From Umezawaea sp049997955 (lineage in GTDB: Bacteria > Actinomycetota > Actinomycetes > Mycobacteriales > Pseudonocardiaceae): a DNA stretch of 64,000 bases. The translations under genes and the position numbers were made by a program. Under the pieces are notes generated by a model. That model was not told the origin of the DNA and made no database searches. It saw nothing but the letters and a program-made list of their open reading frames with translations. This document shows, in pieces, positions 44,092 through 52,606 of the stretch. Where the stretch lies: the NCBI GenBank assembly GCA_049997955.1, contig JAEBDY010000006.1, forward strand, positions 443,404 through 507,403, read 5' to 3'. Every line of letters begins with the position of its first letter. Position 1 is the first letter of the stretch.

Positions 44092-44118
44092 GAAACAGGC
44101 CGTTAACCAACCCGAACG
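44092..44118 (-). promoter_or_regulatory. Possible GlnR box upstream of ureA
   Basis: Read on the plus strand: GAAAC, 6 bases, TTAAC, 6 bases, GAACG. The GlnR consensus alternates GTnAC and GAAAC half-sites with 6-base gaps; the three sites match 5/5, 4/5 and 3/5. GlnR controls urease in several actinomycetes, so position and context agree, but the match is imperfect. Confidence 0.3.
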
Positions 44119-44237
44119 TGCGACCTGGTCTGAATCGTTGACTGGATCGTGACCCAAGACACCGCCCGGCGCGATTGCCATGCCGGTGACCAGGGGAGCA
44201 GGGTGATCGGACCGCGCTCGCGGTTTCGGGAGGAGGC

Positions 44238-45368
44238 GTGCACGAAGTGGTGCAGGTGGCCAAGGAAGACACTGACGAATTCCGTCCGGGACTCGAAGGC
44301 GTCGTCGCCTTCCGGACCGAGATCGCCGAACCGGACCGCGACGGCGGCGCGCTGCGCTACCGCGGGGTCGACATCGAGGACCTGGTCGGCCGGGTGACCT
44401 TCGGCAACGTCTGGGCGCTGCTCGTCGACGGCCGGTTCGGACCGGGCCTGCCGCCCGCCGAGTCGTTCCCCATCCCCGTGCACACGGGCGACGTGCGGGT
44501 GGACGTGCAGGCCGCGCTGGCCATGGTCGCGCCCATCTGGGGTTATGAGCCGCTGCTCGACATCTCCGAGGACGTCGCCAGGGACCAGCTCGCCCGCGCG
44601 TCCGTGATGGCCCTGTCCTACGCGGCGCAGTCGGCCCGCGGCATCGGACGGCCCGCCGTGCCGCAGTCGCGCATCGACCAGTGCACGACCGTGACCGAGC
44701 GGTTCCTGACGCGCTGGCGCGGCGAGCCCGACCCGGCTCACGTTCGCGCGCTGGACGCCTACTGGGTCTCCGCCGCCGAACACGGCCTCAACGCGTCCAC
44801 CTTCACCGCCAGGGTGATCGCCTCCACGGGCGCCGACGTGGCCGCGGCCATGTCCGGCGCGATCGGCGCGATGTCCGGCCCGCTGCACGGCGGCGCGCCC
44901 GCGCGGGTGCTGCCGATGATCGACGAGGTCGAGAAGACCGGCGACCCGAAGGCCGTGGTGTCGGCGATCCTCGACCGGGGCGACCGGCTGATGGGCTTCG
45001 GCCACCGGGTCTACCGGGCCGAGGACCCCCGTGCCCGCGTGCTCAGGCGGACCTGCCTGGAACTCGGCGCGGAGCGGTACGAGGTCGCGGCGGCGTTGGA
45101 GCAGGCCGCCCTGGCGGAGTTGCGCGAGCGCCGCAAGGACCGGGCGATCGAGACCAACGTGGAGTTCTGGGCCGCGGTGATCCTCGACTTCGCCCAGGTG
45201 CCACCGCACATGATGCCCGCGATGTTCACCTGCGCCCGAACCGCAGGCTGGGCCGCGCACATCCTGGAGCAGAAGCGCACGGGCAGACTGGTGCGCCCGT
45301 CCGCGAAGTACATCGGCCCGGCACCGCGCGGCCCGGAGGCCGTCGAGGGCTGGGACACGATCGCGTAG
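44238..45368 (+). CDS. citA: Citrate synthase 2 (citrate/2-methylcitrate synthase family)
   Basis: 376 residues, lacking the N-terminal beta domain of GltA. Active-site blocks: GPLHGGAPARVLPMIDEVE, MGFGHRVYRAEDPRARVLRR, and TNVEFWAAVILDFAQVP. The first catalytic His region reads AEHGLNASTFTARVIAST, as in the short actinobacterial citrate synthase. It condenses an acyl-CoA with oxaloacetate. GGAGGAGGC is only 2 bases from GTG 44238, so the in-frame GTG at 44247 may be the true start. Divergent from the urease operon. Confidence 0.85.
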   Translation: MHEVVQVAKEDTDEFRPGLEGVVAFRTEIAEPDRDGGALRYRGVDIEDLVGRVTFGNVWALLVDGRFGPGLPPAESFPIPVHTGDVRVDVQAALAMVAPIWGYEPLLDISEDVARDQLARASVMALSYAAQSARGIGRPAVPQSRIDQCTTVTERFLTRWRGEPDPAHVRALDAYWVSAAEHGLNASTFTARVIASTGADVAAAMSGAIGAMSGPLHGGAPARVLPMIDEVEKTGDPKAVVSAILDRGDRLMGFGHRVYRAEDPRARVLRRTCLELGAERYEVAAALEQAALAELRERRKDRAIETNVEFWAAVILDFAQVPPHMMPAMFTCARTAGWAAHILEQKRTGRLVRPSAKYIGPAPRGPEAVEGWDTIA

Positions 45369-45403
45369 AGGTCCCCCGGTCGGGAAGTCCCCCCGACGCA
45401 CAC

Positions 45404-45446
45404 GGTACGGCGAGGGTCCGACAGTTTCGCGGACTCTCGCCGTACC
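45404..45446 (+). terminator. Terminator after citA
   Basis: Stem GGTACGGCGAG/CTCGCCGTACC continued by an inner GTCCG/CGGAC, with a single mismatch and a short loop, between convergent genes. Confidence 0.65.
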
Positions 45447-45517
45447 CGCGCCAGGACGGCTTCGACACCTGCGTCAGGGCCGCCGCACCTGCGCCGGAAC
45501 AGTTGCCGCACTTGCCG

Positions 45518-46273
45518 TCAGGACGGTCGTCGGGCCTCGTCGTCGGCCGCCCGCGGTTCGAACACGAACGGCCACTTCCGCTGGTCCGGTGGGCGCCAGG
45601 GCGGCTTCGGGATCTCCAGGTCGGCGGTGTCGATCCGGGTGGTCTCGTTGGCGGGCAACGGGTTGGTGAGCGCCTGTTCGTGCCGTTCCAGCCAGCCGAG
45701 CACGTCGCCCTCCGCCACCACCTCGGCGATCCGGTCCGCGAAGGCGGCGCGGTGGGCCGGGTCCGCCAGCGCGCGGGCGCACGTCTTCACCAGGTCCTCG
45801 TCCTTCATCAGCACCCCGAGCGGCATGGCCGCCCTGGTGACCACGTGCCTGGCGGTGCTCGGCACGTGGTTGCCGTCGCCCCGCACCACCAGGTCGCAGT
45901 GGCGGAGGTCCGTCGAAGCCTGCTGCGACAGCGTCGAGAGGCTGTCGAAGAAGTCGTTCAGCTCTACCTCCACGCCCTCGACCAGGTAGGTGGTGGAGGT
46001 CTTCGCGCGGTGGTCGTCCCCGAACGCGGCGAGGTGGGCGGACGGCAGCGTGATCGTGGTCGCCCCGTCGAGCCGGGACTGGGCAGGCGGCTCGACGACC
46101 ACGACGGTGACCCGCAGCGGTTTCGCGACCGTCGGCGCTTCGGCCGGGGGAAGGGGTGGCGGAGGCGGGGGGTCGGCGGCGGGCGCGGGCGCTCCGCGCG
46201 CGGCGCTCCACCGCAGGAGGGCGAAACCGGCGGCTCCCGCCAGTGCGCTGATGACGAAGAGGACGTTGTGCAC
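45518..46273 (-). CDS. Hypothetical membrane-anchored protein
   Basis: 251 residues. One N-terminal membrane helix (VLFVISALAGAAGFALL), then a Pro/Ala-rich spacer with a run of prolines (ADPPPPPPLPPAE), then a soluble domain of about 190 residues with no motif I recognise (TTITLPSAHLAAFGDDH, TYLVEGVEVELNDFFDS). The GTG at 46273 is chosen because AGGGGG lies 6 bases upstream and the membrane helix then starts directly. Topology suggests an inside-anchored domain. Function unknown. Confidence 0.6.
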   Translation of the reverse strand: MHNVLFVISALAGAAGFALLRWSAARGAPAPAADPPPPPPLPPAEAPTVAKPLRVTVVVVEPPAQSRLDGATTITLPSAHLAAFGDDHRAKTSTTYLVEGVEVELNDFFDSLSTLSQQASTDLRHCDLVVRGDGNHVPSTARHVVTRAAMPLGVLMKDEDLVKTCARALADPAHRAAFADRIAEVVAEGDVLGWLERHEQALTNPLPANETTRIDTADLEIPKPPWRPPDQRKWPFVFEPRAADDEARRPS

Positions 46274-46427
46274 GGCCAGCCCCCTGACCTGTCGAAACAC
46301 CCATGGTCCCGCAGGGTTGGGTACCTCGGGTGGGCTAATTTGCGGTCCCGTGTCCACCGTTCGGTGGACACCGGTGGTCCGTCGTCGGGTCGTCCCCGGT
46401 TCGCGCCGGGATCGCCACGATTGGCCC

Positions 46428-47261
46428 ATGAGCGCAATCGAGGTCAGCGGCCTGCGGAAGGCCTACGGCGGGGTGGCCGCGGTGGACGGGGTGGAGCTCG
46501 ACATCGCCGCCGGTGAGGTGTTCGCGTTGCTCGGTCCCAACGGGGCGGGCAAGAGCACGACGGTGGAGGTCTTGGAAGGGCACCGGAAGCGGGACGGCGG
46601 CGAGGTGCGGGTGCTCGGCCAGGACCCCGGCAAGCCGTCCGGGGACTGGCGGTCGCGGATCGGGATCGTGCTCCAGTCGGCCACGGACGCGGCGGAGCTG
46701 ACGGTGGCGGAGGTGGTGCGGCACTTCGCCGGGTACTACCCGCGGCCGCGCGACCCGGACGAGGTGATCGAACTGGTCGGGCTGACCGAGAAGGCGGGGT
46801 CGCGGGCGGGCAAGCTCTCCGGTGGGCAGCGGCGCAGGCTCGACGTGGCGCTGGGGATCGTCGGGCGGCCGGAGCTGCTGTTCCTGGACGAGCCGACGAC
46901 GGGGTTCGACCCGGAGGCGCGCCGCCAGTTCTGGCGGTTGATCCGGCTGCTGGCCGACGAGGGCACGACGATCCTGCTGACCACGCACTACCTGGACGAG
47001 GCCGAGGCGCTGGCCGACCGGGTCGCGGTGATCGCTCGGGGGCGGATCGTCGCCGAGGGGGCGCCGAAGACGTTGGGCGGACGGGCCACGGCCGAGGCGA
47101 CGGTGCGGTGGATCAGCGCCGACGGGCCGCAGGTCCGGCACAGCGCGAAACCCGAGCGGCTGATCGCGGAGCTGGCCCGGCACGAGGACCTCGCCGAGCT
47201 GACGGTGTCCCGGCCCACCCTTGAGGACGTCTACCTGGACCTGATCGGAGAACGCGCGTGA
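46428..47261 (+). CDS. ABC transporter ATP-binding protein (drug-export type)
   Basis: 277 residues: Walker A GPNGAGKST, signature LSGGQRRRLD, Walker B LLFLDEPTTGFDP, switch His TTHYLDEA, and a C-terminal extension of about 60 residues. It matches daunorubicin/antibiotic-type ABC-2 exporters. It starts a four-gene operon in which each following gene begins with a GTGA overlap (47258, 48043, 49158). Confidence 0.9.
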   Translation: MSAIEVSGLRKAYGGVAAVDGVELDIAAGEVFALLGPNGAGKSTTVEVLEGHRKRDGGEVRVLGQDPGKPSGDWRSRIGIVLQSATDAAELTVAEVVRHFAGYYPRPRDPDEVIELVGLTEKAGSRAGKLSGGQRRRLDVALGIVGRPELLFLDEPTTGFDPEARRQFWRLIRLLADEGTTILLTTHYLDEAEALADRVAVIARGRIVAEGAPKTLGGRATAEATVRWISADGPQVRHSAKPERLIAELARHEDLAELTVSRPTLEDVYLDLIGERA

Positions 47262-48046
47262 ACACCACGACCATCGGAGCCGCCCGTGGGCGGCTGGAGC
47301 TGCGGGAGTTCTTCCGGCGCAAGGACGCCGTCGTGTTCACGTTCGCCCTGCCCGCGTTCATCCTGGTGCTGCTGGGCAGCGTCTTCAGCGGGACAGCGGC
47401 GCACGGCGGCGTGTCGATGAGCCAGCTGTTCACCGCGAGCATGGTGGGCGCGGGCATCATCTCGACGTCGTTCATCACGCTCGGCGTCGGCGTGGCCAGC
47501 GACCGCGAGGACGGGACGCTGAAACGGCTGCGCGGCACGCCGATGCCCGCCGCCGCCTACTTCCTCGGCAAGTTGGCGCTGGTGGCGGTGGCGAGCCTCG
47601 CCGAGGTGGCGCTGCTGCTGGCGGTCGGTGTCGGGCTGTACGACGTGCGGCTGCCGACGGATCCGGCGCGGTGGCTGACGTTCTCCTGGGTGTTCGCGCT
47701 CGGTGTCGTCTCGTGCTCGCTGCTGGGGATCGCGGCCAGCGCGATGGCGAAGTCGGCGCGCAGCGCGCCCGCCGTGATGAACCTGCCGTACATCGGGCTC
47801 CAGTTCGTCTCCGGCGTGTTCATCAACCCGATCGTCGCGCTGCCGGTGGCGATGGTGACCGTGGCGTCGTTCTTCCCGCTCAAGTGGATCGCCCAGGGCA
47901 TGCGGTCGGTCTTCCTGCCGGACAGCGCCGCGGCGCTCGAAATGGCGGGTGCTTGGGAACACGGGCTCACCGCACTGGTGCTGGGGGCCTGGTGCGTGGT
48001 CGGCTTGGGGCTGTGCCTGGCGACCTTCCGGTGGACGGACGAGTGA
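47258..48046 (+). CDS. ABC-2 type exporter permease
   Basis: 262 residues with six membrane helices; the DREDGTLKRLRGTPMPAAAYFLGKL segment is the standard ABC-2 coupling loop, and NLPYIGLQFVSGVFINP precedes the last helices. Works with the ATPase upstream (GTGA overlap) to export a drug or lipid. Its stop overlaps the kinase start. Confidence 0.9.
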   Translation: MNTTTIGAARGRLELREFFRRKDAVVFTFALPAFILVLLGSVFSGTAAHGGVSMSQLFTASMVGAGIISTSFITLGVGVASDREDGTLKRLRGTPMPAAAYFLGKLALVAVASLAEVALLLAVGVGLYDVRLPTDPARWLTFSWVFALGVVSCSLLGIAASAMAKSARSAPAVMNLPYIGLQFVSGVFINPIVALPVAMVTVASFFPLKWIAQGMRSVFLPDSAAALEMAGAWEHGLTALVLGAWCVVGLGLCLATFRWTDE

Positions 48047-49161
48047 CCAACCCGTGGCGGCGGATGTCCGCGGCGGCCTACCTCGTCGCCGCGGTCATGG
48101 TGCTGATCGGCGCGTCACCGCTGCCGAACCGGCTCGGCGCGGTCGGACTGGTGCTCGGCTGCGCGGCCTGGGAGTTCTGGTTCGGACCGGACGCCACGAC
48201 GTGGCGGCACGAGTACCGGCTCGGCCGGGCGGTGTTCTACCTGACGGTGATGGTGGCGCTGTTCCTGGTCGCGCTGCGGCTCACCCCGTCCGCGACGTTC
48301 CTGCTGTTCGCGGTGATCCCGCAGATCTACATGACGCTGCCGCTGCGCTGGGCGCTCGCCCCGGTGGCGGTGATCTCGTTCCTGCCGTGGATCGGGCTGT
48401 TCGGCAAGGAGGGCGTGCTGGACTTCCTGCCGATCGTGCTGCTGATCATCGTGCTGTCGCAGGTGCTCGCATGGGTCGTCACCACCATCCACGAGAAGAA
48501 CAGGACGCAGTCGCTGCTGGTCGAGGAGTTGCAGCGGTCGCAGGAGCTGAACACGAGGCTGTCGCACGAGGCGGGCGTCGCGGCCGAGCGGGAACGGCTG
48601 TCCGGCGAGATCCACGACACGCTGGCGCAGGGCTTCACCAGCATCGTCACACTGGTGCAGGCGGCGCAGGGCAACCCGGCCGGGGCGTCGAAGCTGCTGG
48701 ACCTGGCGTTGCGGACGGCGCGGGACAACCTGGTCGAGGCGCGGACGCTGGTGGCCGCGCTCGCGCCCGCCGCGTTGAGCGGGTCGACGCTGGTGGAGGC
48801 GATCAGCAGGCAGGCGGAGCGGCTGGGCGAGGAGTCCGGCGTGGTGGTGCGGCACCGGACGACCGGAGAGCCCGCGTCGTTGCCGACGTCGGTCGAGGTG
48901 GTGCTGCTGCGCGCGGCGCAGGAGGCATTCCACAACGTGCGCAAGCACGCGCACGCGAGCACGGTGGAGGTCGAGTTGGCGTTCGAGGAGGAGTCCGTGC
49001 GGCTGTCGGTGCGCGACGACGGGCGCGGGCTCGGGGCGGGCCAGGAGGGGTTCGGGCTGCGCGGGATGCGGGCGCGGGCCGAGCAGGTCGGCGGGACGCT
49101 GGACGTGGCGGGCGGGGACGGGCAGGGCGGGACGACGCTGACCGTGCGGGTGCCCCGGTGA
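48043..49161 (+). CDS. NarL-type sensor histidine kinase
   Basis: 372 residues. Five to six membrane helices in residues 10-145, a short coiled coil, HisKA_3 with phospho-acceptor H191 (LSGEIHDTLAQGFTSIVTLVQ), and a HATPase domain (LRAAQEAFHNVRKHAHAS, DDGRGL, GFGLRGMRARAEQVGG). Few extracellular residues, so it may sense within the membrane or through the coupled exporter. GTGA overlaps on both sides make it stoichiometric with permease and regulator. Confidence 0.9.
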   Translation: MTNPWRRMSAAAYLVAAVMVLIGASPLPNRLGAVGLVLGCAAWEFWFGPDATTWRHEYRLGRAVFYLTVMVALFLVALRLTPSATFLLFAVIPQIYMTLPLRWALAPVAVISFLPWIGLFGKEGVLDFLPIVLLIIVLSQVLAWVVTTIHEKNRTQSLLVEELQRSQELNTRLSHEAGVAAERERLSGEIHDTLAQGFTSIVTLVQAAQGNPAGASKLLDLALRTARDNLVEARTLVAALAPAALSGSTLVEAISRQAERLGEESGVVVRHRTTGEPASLPTSVEVVLLRAAQEAFHNVRKHAHASTVEVELAFEEESVRLSVRDDGRGLGAGQEGFGLRGMRARAEQVGGTLDVAGGDGQGGTTLTVRVPR

Positions 49162-49778
49162 TCCGGGTGCTGCTGGTCGACGACCACCCGGTGGTGCGGC
49201 AGGGGCTGCACGCGATGCTCGACGCCGAGGCCGACCTGACCGTCGTCGGCGAGGTGTCCTCCGGCGCGGAGGCGGTCGAGTTCGTCGCCGACGACCCGCC
49301 GGACGTGGTGCTGATGGACCTGCGGATGCCGGGCATGGACGGCGCGACCGCCACGGCGAGGATCGTCGCTTCGGGTTCCCGGAGCCGCGTGGTGGTGCTG
49401 ACGACGTACGAGACGGACACCGACATCCTCCGGGCGGTGGAGGCGGGAGCCGCCGGGTACCTGTTGAAGGACTCCCCCTTGGTGGAACTGGTCGCCGCGA
49501 TCCGCGCCGCCGCGCGCGGGGAGACGGTGCTCGCGCCGTCCGTGGTCGGCAAGCTCGTCGGCCGGGTCCGCGCACCCGCGCGGCCTGCGCTGACGGCCCG
49601 CGAGATCGAGGTGTTGCGGCTGGTCGGACGGGGGTTGTCCAACGCCGGGATCGGGCGGGAGCTGTTCATCGGCGAGGCCACCGTGAAGACCCACCTGCTG
49701 AGGGCGTTCGGCAAGCTCGGGGTGTCCGACCGGACGGCCGCCGTGACCACCGCCATGGAGCTCGGCGTCCTCGGATGA
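49158..49778 (+). CDS. NarL/LuxR-family response regulator
   Basis: 206 residues. Receiver domain with D8-D9, phospho-acceptor D54 (VVLMDLRMPGMDG) and the conserved Lys in YLLKDSPL; LuxR helix-turn-helix from LTAREIEVLRLVGRGLSN to ATVKTHLLRAFGKLG. Cognate of the preceding kinase (GTGA overlap). Probably autoregulates the exporter operon. Confidence 0.92.
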   Translation: MIRVLLVDDHPVVRQGLHAMLDAEADLTVVGEVSSGAEAVEFVADDPPDVVLMDLRMPGMDGATATARIVASGSRSRVVVLTTYETDTDILRAVEAGAAGYLLKDSPLVELVAAIRAAARGETVLAPSVVGKLVGRVRAPARPALTAREIEVLRLVGRGLSNAGIGRELFIGEATVKTHLLRAFGKLGVSDRTAAVTTAMELGVLG

Positions 49779-49890
49779 GTGACCAGGGACACCCGGACGT
49801 CACGTCCCGGCCACCCGGCTGCAACACTTGTGCCTCCCGGCAACGGCGCCGGTCAGGCAGTTCCCTGAACCCGCCCCCGGAGGCGTCGAC

Positions 49891-51027
49891 ATGACCCAGA
49901 CCGCCGATCCGACCACGTTGATCGTGCCCGCCGACCTGAAGCCGTCCGACGGCCGGTTCGGTTGCGGCCCGTCCAAGGTGCGTCCCGAGGCCCTGCAGGC
50001 GCTGGTGACCGAGGGTGCCGCGCTGCTCGGCACCTCGCACCGCCAGAAGCCGGTGAAGTCCCTGGTCGGCCAGGTCCGCTCCGGCCTGCGCGAGCTGTTC
50101 TCGCTGCCCGAGGGCTACGAGGTCGTGCTCGGCAACGGCGGCACGACGGCGTTCTGGGACGCGGCGGCGTTCGGCCTGGTCCGCGAGAAGGCGCAGCACT
50201 TCACGAACGGCGAGTTCTCCTCGAAGTTCGCGAAGGTCACCAACGACGCCCCGTTCCTGGCCCCCTCGCACATCACCAAGGCCGAGCCGGGCTCCGCGCC
50301 GGAGATCTTCTACGAGGCGGGCACGGACCTCGTCGGCTGGGCGCAGAACGAGACCTCGACCGGCGTCGTCACCCCGGTGCGGCGGCCAGGGGGTTCCGAC
50401 GGCGCGCTGATCGCCATCGACGCGACCTCCGCGGCGGGCGGCCTCGCGGTCGACGTGTCCGAAACGGACGTCTACTACTTCGCGCCGCAGAAGAACTTCG
50501 CCTCCGACGGCGGCCTGTGGATCGCCCTGATGAGCCCGGCCGCGCTGGAGCGCGTCGGCGAGATCGCCGCGACCGGCCGCTGGGTGCCGGAGTTCCTGTC
50601 GCTGCCCACGGCGCTGGACAACTCCACCAAGGAGCAGACCTACAACACGCCGTCGCTGACGACGCTGTTCCTGCTGGCGAACCAGATCGACTGGATCAAC
50701 GGCAACGGCGGCCTCTCCTGGGCGGCCGAGCGCACCGCGGACTCCGCGCAGCGCCTGTACACCTGGGCCGAGAAGACGGCGTACACGACTCCGTACGTCG
50801 AGAACCCGGACCACCGCTCGAACGTCGTGGGAACGATCAACTTCACCGACGACGTGGACGCCGCCGTGGTCGCGAAGGTGTTGCGCGCCAACGGCATCGT
50901 AGACGTGGAGCCGTACCGCAAGCTGGGCAAGAACCAGCTGCGCGTCGCGATGTTCTCGGCCATCGAACCCGAGGACGTCACCACGCTGACGAAGGCCGTC
51001 GACTGGGTCGTGTCCCAGCTGGGCTGA
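49891..51027 (+). CDS. serC: Phosphoserine aminotransferase (actinobacterial type)
   Basis: 378 residues. The N-terminus LKPSDGRFGCGPSKVRPEALQAL and LLGTSHRQKPVKSLVGQVR are diagnostic of the actinobacterial SerC branch. PLP-binding Lys in YYFAPQKNFASDGGLW. It makes 3-phosphoserine from 3-phosphohydroxypyruvate and glutamate in serine synthesis, and can serve PLP synthesis. ATG 49891 is preceded by GGAGG. A textbook terminator follows. Confidence 0.95.
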   Translation: MTQTADPTTLIVPADLKPSDGRFGCGPSKVRPEALQALVTEGAALLGTSHRQKPVKSLVGQVRSGLRELFSLPEGYEVVLGNGGTTAFWDAAAFGLVREKAQHFTNGEFSSKFAKVTNDAPFLAPSHITKAEPGSAPEIFYEAGTDLVGWAQNETSTGVVTPVRRPGGSDGALIAIDATSAAGGLAVDVSETDVYYFAPQKNFASDGGLWIALMSPAALERVGEIAATGRWVPEFLSLPTALDNSTKEQTYNTPSLTTLFLLANQIDWINGNGGLSWAAERTADSAQRLYTWAEKTAYTTPYVENPDHRSNVVGTINFTDDVDAAVVAKVLRANGIVDVEPYRKLGKNQLRVAMFSAIEPEDVTTLTKAVDWVVSQLG

Positions 51028-51039
51028 TGCAAAACGATG

Positions 51040-51072
51040 AAGAGGGGGTCTCCACACCGGAGACCCCCTCTT
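51040..51072 (+). terminator. Rho-independent terminator of serC
   Basis: A perfect 14-bp stem AAGAGGGGGTCTCC/GGAGACCCCCTCTT with a 5-base loop, followed by ctcgttt, 12 bases after the serC stop. Confidence 0.9.
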
Positions 51073-51182
51073 CTCGTTTCACAACAGCAGCAGCAGCAAG
51101 CCAAAAGCAAACAACAGCACACCAACAACAGCGCCAACAAACCTCGCAACCCACCACCTACCGAGCACGCCCGACACGGCGC

Positions 51183-51299
51183 GTGGCCGATTTTACTTGG
51201 GGGATTTGACCCTTAAAATTGGTGATCGGGCAGGCTTACCACCTGCCCTTTTAGCCCGATCAAGGGTCAAATCGAGGGGCCCCAAGTCAAATCGGCCAC
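51183..51299 (+). repeat. 117-bp palindromic element, copy 1
   Basis: Outer stem GTGGCCGATTT/AAATCGGCCAC, next ACTTGGGG/CCCCAAGT, then GATTTGACCCTT/AAGGGTCAAATC, GATCGGG/CCCGATC and GGGCAGG/CCTGCCC around a cttacca loop. Bulges AAAATTGGT (left) and TTTTAG (right) break the symmetry, and a T-C mismatch marks the two arms. Shared by two more copies at 57992-58107 and 58214-58331. GC is clearly lower than in the surrounding DNA. Confidence 0.85.
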
Positions 51300-51322
51300 G
51301 ACACCGAACCACCTATGCGCCA

Positions 51323-51396
51323 CCCGGTCCGAACCACCTCAAACAAACCCGGTCCGAACCACCTAAACGCACCCGGTCCGAACCACCCCAAACAAA
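51323..51396. repeat. Three tandem 24-25-bp repeats
   Basis: Units starting at 51323, 51348 and 51372, each CCCGGTCCGAACCACC followed by an A-rich 8-9-base end (TCAAACAAA, TAAACGCA, CCAAACAAA). They sit in the AC-rich tract and have no coding sense. Confidence 0.7.
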
Positions 51397-51421
51397 CCCA
51401 GCCCTCACCCCCAGCCCAGAC

Positions 51422-52606
51422 CTACGCGAGCGCCTCAGTAGGCGACAACCGCGCAGCCCGTACAGCCGGATAAGCCCCAGCGATGGCCCCGACCAGCATC
51501 GACACCGCGACTCCCCCGACGACAGCAGGCAGCGGAATCTCCGCGGGCCACCCCTGGCTCACCGAGTACCCCGCGGTGACCGCCACCCCGATCAGCACCC
51601 CGGCCAGGCCCCCGAGCCCGGACAGGAGCACCGATTCGGTGAGGAACTGCCCGCGCACCTGCCGCCGCGTGGCCCCGAGCGCCCGGCGCAGGCCGATCTC
51701 CCGGCGTCGTTCCAGCACCGAGATGACCATGGTGTTGGCGACTCCGACCCCGCCGACCAGCAGCGCGACCCCGCCCAACCCGAGGAACAGCCCGCTGTAC
51801 GCGGTCTCGGTGAGCTGCTTCGCGGCCAGCGCGTCGGACGGCCGGGCGACCTTGACCTCGTTGGGCTGCTGGGGGTTCAGCGTCGCGCCGAGCACGTTCC
51901 GCACGTCTTCGACGGCGTTGTCGTCGGCCCGCACGTAGACCGTGCCGGGGTGCCCGTCGAAGCCCAGCCGCTCGATCGCGGCTTCCCAGCCGACCAGCAC
52001 GGACCGCTCGACCTCCGGCGCCAGCGGCATCGGGTCGAGGATGCCCGCGACGGTGAACCACTGGCCGTCGATCCACACCTGGCCGCCGGTGCCGGTGATG
52101 CCGAGCCGGGTCGCCGCGACCGAGCCGAGCACCACCGACGGGAACGGCGACGAGTCCACGAACCTCCCTTCCCGAACGTGCCCGCCGAGCACGTCCAGCA
52201 GGTCCGGCGCCGCCGCGAGCACCGACAGCCCGGACGTCTCTTCCTCGGCGACGTGGTCGTTGCGCCGCACCGTCTTCCCGGTCTTGCCGATGCCGCTCGC
52301 GACCTGGACCGGCTCGATCCGCTTGGCCATTCCGACGGCCGTCTTCGGCAGTTTCGCGTTGGTACCGGTGAACGTCTGGCCCGGTTCGGCGCGCAGCAGG
52401 TTCGTGCCCAGCGTGGCCAGCTGGTCGCTCAACGCCCGCGCGCTCGACGCCGGGATGCCGATCACCGCGACGACCGCGGCGATCCCGATCGCGATGCCGA
52501 GCGCGGACAGCACGGCGCGCATCGGTTTGGTGCGCATCCCGTGCGCGCCAAGGCGTCCGACGTCGCGCGGACCGAGTCTGGTCGGCGGTGGCAGGGTGGC
52601 GGTCAC
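51422..52606 (-). CDS. MacB-like ABC transporter permease
   Basis: 394 residues: N-terminal membrane helix (VLSALGIAIGIAAVVAVIGI), MacB periplasmic core domain, then three C-terminal helices with the FtsX block VISVLERRREIGLRRALGATRRQVRGQFLTES. Together with the ATPase upstream (GTGA overlap) and the adaptor it forms a MacAB-like tripartite-type exporter adapted to a single-membrane envelope. GTG start at 52606. It is the last gene of the four-gene minus-strand operon. Confidence 0.9.
   Translation of the reverse strand: MTATLPPPTRLGPRDVGRLGAHGMRTKPMRAVLSALGIAIGIAAVVAVIGIPASSARALSDQLATLGTNLLRAEPGQTFTGTNAKLPKTAVGMAKRIEPVQVASGIGKTGKTVRRNDHVAEEETSGLSVLAAAPDLLDVLGGHVREGRFVDSSPFPSVVLGSVAATRLGITGTGGQVWIDGQWFTVAGILDPMPLAPEVERSVLVGWEAAIERLGFDGHPGTVYVRADDNAVEDVRNVLGATLNPQQPNEVKVARPSDALAAKQLTETAYSGLFLGLGGVALLVGGVGVANTMVISVLERRREIGLRRALGATRRQVRGQFLTESVLLSGLGGLAGVLIGVAVTAGYSVSQGWPAEIPLPAVVGGVAVSMLVGAIAGAYPAVRAARLSPTEALA

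Larger units (their letters stand above)
51073..51421. other. AC-rich tract with a palindromic element and 24-25-bp tandem repeats
   Basis: Nearly 350 bases between convergent serC and the MacB-like permease gene. 51073-51180 and 51300-51420 are AC-rich on the plus strand (cagcagcagcaag, caacaacagc). In between lies copy 1 of the ~117-bp palindromic element. No gene is supported; frames through it translate the repeat. Confidence 0.7.

Noticed and set aside
51323..51396. CRISPR-like spacing of short repeats
   Set aside because: The units are directly adjacent, without unique spacers, and no cas gene is present.
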